Part shown: in pieces, positions 17,999-25,866 of the stretch
Numbering within the stretch: the stretch's first letter is position 1
Layout of the letters: the number at the start of each line of letters is the position of its first letter
NCBI RefSeq assembly: GCF_030549525.1
Contig: NZ_CP130831.1
Coordinates: 3,931,501 to 3,995,500 of the forward strand
Reading direction: 5' to 3'
DNA length: 64,000 nt
Source of the DNA: Stenotrophomonas sp. 704A1
GTDB taxonomy: Bacteria > Pseudomonadota > Gammaproteobacteria > Xanthomonadales > Xanthomonadaceae
The notes under the pieces: model-generated
What the model saw: the letters and a program-made list of their open reading frames with translations, nothing else
Databases searched by the model: none
What the model was told of the DNA's origin: nothing
Made by a program: the position numbers and the translations under genes

Positions 17999-18631
17999 AT
18001 GGCTCCCCTGCACTGGTACTTCGACTTCGTCTCGCCCTACTCCTACCTGCACTGGCAGAAGGTGAAACGGCTGCCGCAGTTCGCCCGGGTGCAGCCGGTG
18101 CCGATCGCCTTCGGCGCGGTCCTGCATCACCTGGGCAACCTCGGTCCGGCCGAGATTCCGGCCAAGCGGCGCTTCATGTACCGCCAGCTGCTGTGGACCT
18201 CGCAGGCCGAGGGCACGCCGCTGCGCTTCCCGCCGGGCCATCCGTTCAACCCGCTGGCGGCGCTGCGGCTGTGCCTGGCCGCCGGCACCGGCGCCCAGGC
18301 GGTGGACGTGCTGTTCGACTGGATCTGGCGCGACGGCAATGCCGCCGACAGCGCCGAGGCCCTGCGCGAACCGGCCGCCCGCCTGGGCATCGCCGACGTG
18401 GACGCGGCCATCGCCGAACCGGCGATCAAGGAACAGCTGCGGCGCAACACCGAGGCGGCGATCGGAGCCGGCGTGTTCGGCGTCCCGACCCTGGCCATCG
18501 ACGGAGAACTGTTCTGGGGCAACGACGCACACCCCCTGATGGTGGCCGTGCTGGACGACCCCGGGCTGCTGCAGCACCCGGACTGGCAACAGGCCGTCGC
18601 CCTGCCGGTGGCGGTGCAGCGCAGTCGCTGA
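17999..18631 (+). CDS. 2-hydroxychromene-2-carboxylate isomerase family protein
   Basis: This DsbA/kappa-class glutathione transferase-fold protein of 210 residues is related to HCCA isomerase of naphthalene degradation. The N-terminal FDFVSPYSYL supplies the conserved Ser that activates glutathione. The cis-Pro loop is GVFGVPTLAIDGELFWGNDAH. No aromatic-degradation genes are nearby, so a general glutathione-dependent isomerase or transferase role is more likely than naphthalene catabolism. AAGGACCCGCC precedes the ATG. It starts 20 bp after the amidohydrolase pair and may share their transcript. Confidence 0.87.
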   Translation: MAPLHWYFDFVSPYSYLHWQKVKRLPQFARVQPVPIAFGAVLHHLGNLGPAEIPAKRRFMYRQLLWTSQAEGTPLRFPPGHPFNPLAALRLCLAAGTGAQAVDVLFDWIWRDGNAADSAEALREPAARLGIADVDAAIAEPAIKEQLRRNTEAAIGAGVFGVPTLAIDGELFWGNDAHPLMVAVLDDPGLLQHPDWQQAVALPVAVQRSR

Positions 18632-18726
18632 ACAGGGCGTGGCGCGTTTCCCTCGCGCGCCCGCCCTCATTCTGAGATAGTTTTCACACTTCCGAACCTA
18701 CAACCGCCCTGGAGGGGGAGCCGCGG

Positions 18727-19668
18727 ATGCGCATCGGAATCGTCGTCGACTCGGCCTGCGACCTGCCGCAGGACTTCATTGCCGCCCATAACATCGTGCT
18801 GCTTCCGATCACCGTGCGCATCGGCGAAGCCGTGCTGGCCGATCACCGCGATGAGCAGGCCACGCTCAGTTTCCTGCACGCGCACGTGGCCGAACACGGC
18901 GCCGAGGCGAAGACCATTCCTTTCAGCGTCAACCAGATCCGCGACCTGTTCCTGCAGCAGCTGGTGATCGATTACGACCACGTGTTCTGCATGACCATCA
19001 CCAAGACCCGCAGCCCGATCCACGACAACGCGCTGCAGGCCAGCTTCGCCATCCTCAACGACTACAAGCCGGTGCGGCAGGCGGCAGGCTACAACTCGCC
19101 GTTCGCCTTGCGCGTGCTGGACACCCAGAACCTGTTCGCCGCACAGGCGGTGACCGCGGTGGAAGCGGTGCGCCTGCGCGACAGCGGCGCCAGCGTGCAG
19201 CAGATCCGCGAACGCCTGGAGGCGCTGGCCGGCAACGTACACGGCTACATGGTCACCCGCGACCTGTACTACATGCGCGCCCGCGCCCGGCATAAGGGCG
19301 ACCGCAGTGTCGGCCTGCTCAGCGCCGCGCTGGGCAGCGCGCTGGACATCAAACCGGTGCTGCATGGCTACCGCGGCGAGACCGGGCCGGTCGCCAAGAT
19401 CAAGGGCTTCGACAACGCGGTGCTGAAACTGTTCGCGGTGGTCGGCCAGCGCGTGCGCGCCGGACTGATGACGCCGACGGTGTGCGTGAGCTACGGCGGC
19501 GAGCTGGACGAGCTGCGTGCGCTGCCGGGCTATGCGCAGATGAAGGAGGTCTGCGCCAGCCATGGCGTGACCGTGTACGAATCGGTGATGAGCCTGACCG
19601 GCATGGTCAACGTCGGCAAGGGCGCGGTCACCGTGGGCTTTGCCGATGCGCCACATCGGTTTGAATGA
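18727..19668 (+). CDS. DegV family fatty-acid-binding-like protein
   Basis: This 313-residue cytoplasmic protein has the DegV/EDD fold, whose members bind a fatty acyl chain between two domains. In Gram-positive bacteria they serve as FakB subunits of fatty acid kinase. Family blocks include IGIVVDSACDLP at the N-terminus, CMTITKTRSPIHDNAL, RDLYYMRARARHKGDRS and the C-terminal GKGAVTVGFA. No FakA-type kinase gene is adjacent, so a kinase partner cannot be assumed. A strong GGAGGGGGAG ribosome site sits before the ATG, and TGAGATAGTTTTCACA upstream is a possible promoter region. Confidence 0.87.
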   Translation: MRIGIVVDSACDLPQDFIAAHNIVLLPITVRIGEAVLADHRDEQATLSFLHAHVAEHGAEAKTIPFSVNQIRDLFLQQLVIDYDHVFCMTITKTRSPIHDNALQASFAILNDYKPVRQAAGYNSPFALRVLDTQNLFAAQAVTAVEAVRLRDSGASVQQIRERLEALAGNVHGYMVTRDLYYMRARARHKGDRSVGLLSAALGSALDIKPVLHGYRGETGPVAKIKGFDNAVLKLFAVVGQRVRAGLMTPTVCVSYGGELDELRALPGYAQMKEVCASHGVTVYESVMSLTGMVNVGKGAVTVGFADAPHRFE

Positions 19669-19746
19669 CGGCCAACCGCACACCGCACTCTGCACATCGA
19701 TTCCACCGCACCTGTGCCAGCCTTGCCGCACTTCAAGGAGACCACC

Positions 19747-20085
19747 ATGCCTGCGCAGTACCACATCAGCCTGCCCGACCCGTCCAAGGCCCGCGGCAAC
19801 GACCCGGACCTGTCCTTCCATTCGCAGGGCGCGGCCGGCTTTGCCGAAGAACTGCAGAATGCCCTGCGCAACGGCAGCCTGTTCGAACGCTGGAAGGCCA
19901 AGCAGCCCGACCCGGATGCAGTGGAGCCGCAGTGGGGCGTGACCGATCCGGACGCGACCGTGACCGGTGAACAGAAGGACCTGCGCATCAACCTGGTGGC
20001 CACCACGCGCATCGACAGCGACGTGTTCAAGCAGCGCCTGCGCCTGCTGGCCGGCAGCCATTGGGAGCTGCGCGACGTGCGTTGA
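19747..20085 (+). CDS. Conserved hypothetical protein, 112 residues
   Basis: This small acidic cytoplasmic protein has no recognised domain, signal peptide or membrane segment. It begins MPAQYHISLPDPSKARG and ends with a strand-helix-strand-like segment (DLRINLVATTRIDSDVFKQRLRLLAGSHWELRDVR). AAGGAGACCACC is an excellent ribosome site for the chosen ATG; an upstream in-frame ATG at 19714 has none. It lies 78 bp after the DegV gene and is followed by a GC hairpin. The codon use resembles the neighbours, so it is likely a real gene of unknown function. Confidence 0.75.
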   Translation: MPAQYHISLPDPSKARGNDPDLSFHSQGAAGFAEELQNALRNGSLFERWKAKQPDPDAVEPQWGVTDPDATVTGEQKDLRINLVATTRIDSDVFKQRLRLLAGSHWELRDVR

Positions 20086-20090
20086 GGTGA

Positions 20091-20112
20091 CGCCGGGCAT
20101 GGCCCGGCGTTT
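20091..20112 (+). terminator. GC hairpin after the small hypothetical gene
   Basis: CGCCGGGC and GCCCGGCG pair around ATG and are followed by TTTCCC. The stem resembles the core of a SMAG palindrome without the GTAG. It sits between two convergent genes, so it may serve both as terminator and as a repeat remnant. Confidence 0.6.
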
Positions 20113-20120
20113 CCCGATCT

Positions 20121-21533
20121 CTACCAGCCACCGCCCAGCGCGCGATACAGCTCCACCCGTGCGATCGCCGCGCTCGCCTGGCTGTTGGCCAGTGCGGCCT
20201 GGTTGTCCAGCGCGATGCGCTGGGTGCTCAGCACATCCAGCATGTCGACCACGCCGGCCCGGTACTGGCGGCGTGCCGCGCCCAGTGCGGTCTCGCTCTC
20301 GTCCACTGCCACGTGCAGCTGCAGCGTGCGCTGCTGCTCGGCAGCGTAGCCATCAATGGCGTCATCCACTTCATGCCAGGCCTGCAGCACGGTACGGCGG
20401 AACTGCAGCGACGCCTGCTGCTGCTGCAGCCTGCTCATTGCAAGATTGGCCTTCAGCTTGCCGCCCTGGAAGATCGGCAGGCTGATCGCCGGCCCGATGC
20501 TGAAGCGGTGCGCATTCCAGCCGTCCAGCTCATCGAGCTGCCTGGCCTGGAAGCCGGCGTCGCCGTTCAGGGTGATGCGCGGCAGGAAGCTGGCCTGGGC
20601 CACGCCGATGCCGGCGGTGGCCGCATGCAGGGCCGCTTCGGCGCGCCGGATGTCGGGGCGGCGTTCGGCCAGTTCACTGGGCATTCCCACCGCGACTGCG
20701 GGCAGGGCCGGCCAGTCGCGGCGCGCGGCCTGCAGCTGCGCGTCCAGCGCTTGCGGCGGCTGTGCCAGCAGCAGCGCCAGCGCATTGCGCAGCTGGGATT
20801 CGCGGTGCCGCAGCGGTGCGATGCGCGCCTGCAGCGACGCGACCTGCGCCGCCGCGCTGGACACCTGCAAGGTACTGGCCACGCCCTGGCGCTGGCGCGC
20901 TTCGGTCAGCCGCTGGATGTCGTGGGCGATGCTGAGGTTGTCCCCGGTGATCGCCAGCAGCTGCCGCGTCGCCCGCAGCTGCAGATAGCCACGCGCGGTT
21001 TCCGCCAGCAGCGCGATGCGCACCGCGTGGGCGTCCTCCTCGGCCATCTGCACGCGCGCATCGGCCGCTTCCAGCTGACGCCGGACGCGGCCCCACAGGT
21101 CCAGTTCCCAGCTCAGGCCGATGCCGGCCTGGAACAGCCCGTAGTCATCACGACCGCCGTTGCCGGACGGATCATTCAGGCCCACCTCGCTGTTGCGTGC
21201 GCGCACGCCACTGGCGCTCGCGCTGACACTGGGCAGCCGGTCGGCCGCGCTGATGCCACGTGCGGCGCGGCTCTGCTGCACGCGGTTGGCGGCCAGCTGC
21301 AGATCCAGGTTGGCCGCCAGCACCTGGCCAGCCAGATGGCCCAGCAGGGGATCATCGAAGCCGGCCCACCAGGCAGCGTCCTGGTCGATCGCAGTACTGG
21401 CAACCGCCTCGCCCTGCCAGTGACTGGGCAGCTCGGCCTGCGGGCGCACGAAGTCCGGCCCCATCGTGCAGGCTGCCAGGGCCGCGCACAGGGCAGCTGC
21501 AGCGACGGTGCGCATCACGGTGACTGCGCTCAT
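20121..21533 (-). CDS. Outer membrane efflux lipoprotein (NodT/OprM-type)
   Basis: This outer membrane factor has 470 residues with a lipoprotein signal (lipobox LAAC, Cys near residue 22). It would trimerise into a TolC-like channel. Two OEP repeats are visible, with markers WWAGFDDPLLGHLAGQVLAANLDL, LDLWGRVRRQLEAADARV, ELAERRPDIRRAEAALHAA and the matching second half. Its start overlaps the emrA-like stop by 4 bp (ATGA), so it is translationally coupled and forms the third component of the MFS pump encoded upstream. The likely job is drug or toxic-organic export across both membranes. Confidence 0.93.
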   Translation of the reverse strand: MSAVTVMRTVAAAALCAALAACTMGPDFVRPQAELPSHWQGEAVASTAIDQDAAWWAGFDDPLLGHLAGQVLAANLDLQLAANRVQQSRAARGISAADRLPSVSASASGVRARNSEVGLNDPSGNGGRDDYGLFQAGIGLSWELDLWGRVRRQLEAADARVQMAEEDAHAVRIALLAETARGYLQLRATRQLLAITGDNLSIAHDIQRLTEARQRQGVASTLQVSSAAAQVASLQARIAPLRHRESQLRNALALLLAQPPQALDAQLQAARRDWPALPAVAVGMPSELAERRPDIRRAEAALHAATAGIGVAQASFLPRITLNGDAGFQARQLDELDGWNAHRFSIGPAISLPIFQGGKLKANLAMSRLQQQQASLQFRRTVLQAWHEVDDAIDGYAAEQQRTLQLHVAVDESETALGAARRQYRAGVVDMLDVLSTQRIALDNQAALANSQASAAIARVELYRALGGGW

Positions 21534-22612
21534 GCGCCCTCCCCGCGCTTGTGGCCCGGACGGTGCTGCACGCTCTGCGCAGGCACGCGGCTGCCCAGGT
21601 CAACGCTGGCTTCCACCGACATGCCGGCACGCAGCTGGTCCAGCAGTGGCTGGCCCGGCTCCAGCACGATCTTCACCGGAATGCGCTGCACCACCTTGGT
21701 GAAGTTGCCGGTGGCGTTTTCCGGTGCGACGGCGGCGAAGGTGACGCCGGTCGCCGGCGCGATGCTGTCGACGTGGCCACGCAGCGGCGTGCCCGGGAAT
21801 ACGTCCACCTTCAGCTCGACCTGCTGCCCGGCCTGCATGCGGGTCATCTGGGTTTCCTGGAAATTGGCGACCACGAACGCGCGCTGCAGCGGCACCACCG
21901 CTGCCACCGGCGTGCCCGGGGTCAGGTACGCCCCCACGCGGACCGCGCGGCGGCCGACCACGCCATCGATCGGCGCGCGCAGCACGGTGTGCGAAAGATC
22001 CAGCTCGGCACGCGCCTGCGCCGCTTCTGCGCGTTGCACCGCTGCCTGCGCGGCCTGCACGCCGGCGGCCAGGATGTCGGTGCGCTGGCGTGCGGTGGTC
22101 AGCGCCGCCTGGCCCTGCTGCAGGTGCGCACTGGCCACGGCCTGCTTCGATTGCGCCTGCTGTGCGTTCTGCACGGTACCGGCGCCATCCCGGGCCAGTT
22201 CGCGGTAGCGCTGCTGGTCGGCACTGGCCAGGCGCAGCTCGGAGCGGCTGACATCGACGCTGGCACGCGCCTGTTCGATCAGCGAGCCCTGCTGGGCCAG
22301 CGCGGCCTGCGCGTTGGCCAGCTGCGCACGGGCATTGGCCAGGTCGGCACGCGCGGCCTGCAGCGCCACCTGGTAATCGCGGTCGTCGATGCGGGCGAGC
22401 ACGTCGCCGGCCTTTACGGTCTGGTTGTCGTCCACCTCCACCGTACTGACGAAGCCGGCGATCTTCGGCGCAACGACCGTGAAGTCGGCATTGACGTAGG
22501 CATTGTCCGTGCGCTGGTAGCGGCCATCACGCAGCAGCAGCCAGCCACCGAGGGCCAGGGCCAGCACGCCCAGCGCAAGGCCGGTATGGAGGATTGTCTT
22601 GTTGGGGGTCAT
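21530..22612 (-). CDS. emrA: EmrA-like membrane fusion protein (HlyD family)
   Basis: This periplasmic adaptor has 360 residues, one N-terminal membrane helix (LHTGLALGVLALALGGWLLL) and the biotinyl-lipoyl halves VDDNQTVKAGDVLARIDDRDY and LRAPIDGVVGRRAVRVGAYLTPG. These flank a long Ala/Gln-rich coiled hairpin. It should link the inner-membrane EmrB-type transporter to the outer membrane factor. The start at 22612 is preceded by AAGGACTCCCC. It lies 20 bp after emrB and overlaps the next gene by 4 bp. Confidence 0.92.
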   Translation of the reverse strand: MTPNKTILHTGLALGVLALALGGWLLLRDGRYQRTDNAYVNADFTVVAPKIAGFVSTVEVDDNQTVKAGDVLARIDDRDYQVALQAARADLANARAQLANAQAALAQQGSLIEQARASVDVSRSELRLASADQQRYRELARDGAGTVQNAQQAQSKQAVASAHLQQGQAALTTARQRTDILAAGVQAAQAAVQRAEAAQARAELDLSHTVLRAPIDGVVGRRAVRVGAYLTPGTPVAAVVPLQRAFVVANFQETQMTRMQAGQQVELKVDVFPGTPLRGHVDSIAPATGVTFAAVAPENATGNFTKVVQRIPVKIVLEPGQPLLDQLRAGMSVEASVDLGSRVPAQSVQHRPGHKRGEGA

Positions 22613-22632
22613 GGGGAGTCCTTGCAATGGGG

Positions 22633-24147
22633 TCATGCCACAGCGCGTGGCGGATGGACGCGCGTGGCCCAGGGCAGCAGCGGCAGGCAGGCCAGCGCGA
22701 CCAGCGCCACCAGCCAGTACAGGTCAGCCGACACCAGGGCCTGCATCTGGGCATGCAGGCGCGCCGGAAGGTCGGCGCTGGCAGGCAACCACGGCTGGTT
22801 GCCCAGGTGCTCGACCAGCGCAGTGGAATGGAAGTGCCGGCGCGACTGCCCGATGGCGTCCAGCACGCCGCCGGCGAACACGGCGGAAAAGCCTTTGACG
22901 GTGTTGAACCAGGCCGAGGCGAACGGACCGTCCTGCGGCGCCAGGCCCGTGGTGGCCAGCAGCAGCAGGGGCAGTACCGCCATCGGCTGGGCCAGCACCT
23001 GCAGCAGCTGCACCCACAGGAAGTTGTCGCGGTTCCATTGCACATCCAGGTGCGCACCGAGGAAGCAGGCCGCGGCCAGCAGCAGAAGTCCGGCGGCCTG
23101 CACCCAGCGGCAGTCCACGCCACGCTGGTTCATCAAGGTGGCCACCAGAGGCAGCGCGATGATCTGCGGCAGGGCCACCCACAGCAGCAGGGGTGCGGTC
23201 TGCAGCGGCCGGTAGCCCTGCACGCTGGCCAGGTAGGCGGACGGAATGGAAATCACCGCCAGCAGCGCGAACAGCACGCCTATGCAGGTCACCAGCGAGT
23301 AGCTGAGATTGCGGTTGGCCAGCAATTGCAGCTTGAAGAACGGCAGCGGATGGAACCATTCGTTGATGAAGAACAGCACCAGCAGGCCGCCACCACCGCC
23401 CAGCAGCAGCGTGACCAGCGGGGAATCGAACCAGTTCAGGCGCGGGCCCTGGGTCAGGCCCAGCACCAGCATCACCAGCGCGGGAAAGCCCAGCGCCAGG
23501 CCCACCCCGTTGAACTGGGCGAAGCGCTCCAGCCGCAGCGGGTCCTGCGGCAGTCCCCAGCCGACCATGGCCATGCCGGCCACGCAGAACGGCACGATCT
23601 GCCAGAACGCGAACTGCCAGCCGGCATGCTCGACCCACAGCGCGGCCAGCGGCGTGCCCATGCTCGGTCCGAAGGTGGCGGTCAGCGCGTAGCCGGCCAG
23701 GCCGTACAGCTTGATGCCCGGCGGCAGGAAGCGCAGCGCCACGCTCATCAGCAGTGGCGGCAGTGCGCCACCGGCCAGGCCCTGCAGCGCGCGCAGCAGC
23801 AGGAAGGTGGGCAGGTCCGGTGCCAGCGGGCACAGCACGCCCAGCAGCATGAAGGCGGCGATCATCACCAGGGCGAAGCGGCGCAGCGAGAAGGTCACCG
23901 CGCACCACGGCGCGAATGCCATGGCGCTGACCGACATCGCGCTGTACACGCCGATGATCCAGCTGCCCTCGTCCACGCTGAAACCCATTGCACCGCGGAT
24001 GTCGGCCAACGCGACCTTGGTGATGTTCTCGTTGAAGCCCGATACCAGCACCACCAGCAGCACGCCGCACAGGCCGACCACGATGCGGCGGTCGAAGGCA
24101 GGAGCAGCGGGGGCGGCCGGGGCCGTGGGCATGACGACTGCGCTCAT
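22633..24147 (-). CDS. emrB: EmrB-type MFS multidrug transporter (DHA2, 14 TM)
   Basis: This drug:proton antiporter of the DHA2 family has 504 residues and about 14 membrane helices. Markers are VDEGSWIIGVYSAMSVSAMAFAPW near TM2 and a conserved RALQGLAGGALPPLLMS motif. The order emrB-emrA-outer membrane factor suggests a self-contained tripartite pump. A LysR gene ends 150 bp upstream on the same strand. The start at 24147 (MSAVVMPTAP) is the best of several in-frame ATGs, although its ribosome site is weak. This is not the emrCAB order described for S. maltophilia, so it is probably a distinct pump; its drug range is unknown. Confidence 0.9.
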   Translation of the reverse strand: MSAVVMPTAPAAPAAPAFDRRIVVGLCGVLLVVLVSGFNENITKVALADIRGAMGFSVDEGSWIIGVYSAMSVSAMAFAPWCAVTFSLRRFALVMIAAFMLLGVLCPLAPDLPTFLLLRALQGLAGGALPPLLMSVALRFLPPGIKLYGLAGYALTATFGPSMGTPLAALWVEHAGWQFAFWQIVPFCVAGMAMVGWGLPQDPLRLERFAQFNGVGLALGFPALVMLVLGLTQGPRLNWFDSPLVTLLLGGGGGLLVLFFINEWFHPLPFFKLQLLANRNLSYSLVTCIGVLFALLAVISIPSAYLASVQGYRPLQTAPLLLWVALPQIIALPLVATLMNQRGVDCRWVQAAGLLLLAAACFLGAHLDVQWNRDNFLWVQLLQVLAQPMAVLPLLLLATTGLAPQDGPFASAWFNTVKGFSAVFAGGVLDAIGQSRRHFHSTALVEHLGNQPWLPASADLPARLHAQMQALVSADLYWLVALVALACLPLLPWATRVHPPRAVA

Positions 24148-24270
24148 CGGCGGCGGCCGATCCGTGCAGCGCACGGCAGGTGAAGCGACATGGCGTGCGC
24201 TCCGTGAAAGTGGGGAGCGCAGTCTAGGCAGGGGGAATGCTACGGAAAATGGCGTCGATGCGATGGCAGG

Positions 24271-24287
24271 CGTGCGTTGCACGCACG
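24271..24287 (-). terminator. Small perfect hairpin between the LysR gene and emrB
   Basis: CGTGCGT and ACGCACG pair perfectly around TGC. The hairpin lies directly after the stop codon of the LysR gene (24300) and before emrB. There is no T run. It could be a weak terminator, a processing site or a regulator-binding site. Confidence 0.35.
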
Positions 24288-24299
24288 GGTCCGATCGGC

Positions 24300-25214
24300 T
24301 CAGCCCTGCAGGGGCTCGGCATCGCACATCGCCTTGATCGCGCGGCGCAGCCAGCGGTGCGCGGGATCATTGTCCATGCGCGGGTGCCAGGCCTGCACCA
24401 GCGCTACCGTGCGTACCGGAACCGGCAGCGGGAACATGCGCAGCGGCAGTCCCATGTAGGCGATCCGGTCCAGCATCACGCTGGGCATCTGCGGCAGCAC
24501 CAGGTCCGACGACGCCGCAGCGAAGATCGCGCCATGGAAGGTGGGAATCACCATCGCCACCCGCCGCGCCAGGCCCATCTGCGCCAGTTCGTCGTCGATC
24601 GGCCCATGGGCGATGCCGCGCCGCGAGACCGAGATGTGCTCGCAGGCAGCGAACCGTTCGGCGGTGATGTCACCGTCGAACAACGGATGCCCTTCGCGCG
24701 CCGCGCCCAGCAACGCGGTGGTGAACAGGTTCTGCACCTTGGTTTCCGCCGTATGCTTGCCGGCGGTGCTGATGAACAGATCGATCCGGCCCTGCACCAT
24801 CGCATCATCATCGGTATCGCCCTCGGGCATGAAGCGCAACGTGCAGCGCGGCGCCTGCTGGCGGAACACTTCGCGCAGGCGGCCGCCATAGCTGCCGATG
24901 AACACATCGTTGGCGCGGATGCTGAAGGTGTGCTCCAGGGTCTGCATGTCCACTTCGCGGCCGTCATGGAACACCCGGTGGGCCTGCTCGATCACATCGC
25001 GCACCTGCTCGCGCAGTTCCAGCGCGCGCGGGGTCGGGGCCAGCCCGCGGCCAGCGCGCACCAGCACCGGGTCGCCCAGCGCCTCGCGGATCCGCCCCAG
25101 GGTACGGCTCATGGCCGGAGCGCTCAGATTCATGCGCCGCGCAGCACCGGCCACGCTGCCTTCGTCCAGCAGCACATCCAGGGCCAGCAACAGGTTCAGA
25201 TCGGGCAGGGGCAT
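24300..25214 (-). CDS. LysR-family transcriptional regulator (efflux-linked)
   Basis: This 304-residue LysR regulator has its winged helix-turn-helix near residues 20-60 (GSVAGAARRMNLSAPAMSRTLGRIREALGDPVLVRAGRGL), followed by an effector-binding domain with the PBP2 fold. The start at 25214 (MPLPDLNLLLAL) is preceded by GGAGACTGCC. It is upstream of, and codirectional with, the emrB-emrA-outer membrane factor genes, so it most likely controls them. It is divergent from the universal stress protein gene across 140 bp. Confidence 0.9.
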   Translation of the reverse strand: MPLPDLNLLLALDVLLDEGSVAGAARRMNLSAPAMSRTLGRIREALGDPVLVRAGRGLAPTPRALELREQVRDVIEQAHRVFHDGREVDMQTLEHTFSIRANDVFIGSYGGRLREVFRQQAPRCTLRFMPEGDTDDDAMVQGRIDLFISTAGKHTAETKVQNLFTTALLGAAREGHPLFDGDITAERFAACEHISVSRRGIAHGPIDDELAQMGLARRVAMVIPTFHGAIFAAASSDLVLPQMPSVMLDRIAYMGLPLRMFPLPVPVRTVALVQAWHPRMDNDPAHRWLRRAIKAMCDAEPLQG

Positions 25215-25354
25215 GGCAGTCTCCAATGATTGGCGTGACTCTACGACACTGGCGGCTGCCATCGATTGCGTGCCACGCATGTATTGCCTGCGCCGCACGG
25301 CATGGGTGCAGGGCGCGGCATGGGCGACCATCGCCGCCTGCCAAGGAGATGCCG

Positions 25355-25795
25355 ATGTTCACTACCCTGCTGGTCGCCCTCGACGGCGGCCCCCAGCATG
25401 ACGCCCTGCTCGACCTGGTCAGCCACCTGGCGGGGCCACGCAGCCGCGTGCACCTGCTGTGCGTGCTCGACCCGGAATTCACCCTGCCAACCGACGCCAG
25501 CGAGGCCGACCGGCGCGAGTACGCCGCGGCAGCCCGGCAGCACGCGCACGCCGAAGCGGTACTGGCCGATGCCCTGGCCGACCTGCGCGAACGCGGTGTG
25601 GATGCCATCGCACAGCTGCCCAGCGGTGATCCGGGCGAGGTGATCAGTGCGCACGCGCGCCACCTCCACGCCGACCTGATCGTGATCGGCCACCGCCACC
25701 TGTCGCGGCTGCAGCGCCTGCTCGACAGCTCGGTGGCGCACTGGACCCTGGACCACGCGCCGTGCCCGGTGCTGGTGGAAACCCGCGGCAGCTGA
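25355..25795 (+). CDS. Universal stress protein (UspA family)
   Basis: This single-domain universal stress protein has 146 residues. It has the N-terminal TTLLVALDGGPQHDALLDL and the C-terminal ATP-binding-type loop LIVIGHRHLSRLQRLLDSSVAHWTLDHAPCPVLVE (GHRHLS in place of the usual G-x2-G-x9-GS pattern). Such proteins are cytoplasmic and induced by stress. AAGGAG precedes the ATG at 25355; an ATG at 25349 overlaps that site. It is divergent from the LysR gene. Confidence 0.9.
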   Translation: MFTTLLVALDGGPQHDALLDLVSHLAGPRSRVHLLCVLDPEFTLPTDASEADRREYAAAARQHAHAEAVLADALADLRERGVDAIAQLPSGDPGEVISAHARHLHADLIVIGHRHLSRLQRLLDSSVAHWTLDHAPCPVLVETRGS

Positions 25796-25840
25796 GCGTG
25801 GCCGGCCGCCCCGCAGTGGGTGACGACCGCTTCCCGGCAT

Positions 25841-25860
25841 CGCCCGGCGCGTGCCGGGCG
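25841..25860. terminator. Hairpin between convergent usp and diguanylate cyclase genes
   Basis: CGCCCGGC and GCCGGGCG form a perfect 8-bp stem around GCGT, 6 bp beyond the stop of the diguanylate cyclase gene. With no T run it is a candidate bidirectional terminator for the two convergent genes. Confidence 0.55.
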
Positions 25861-25866
25861 CACGGC

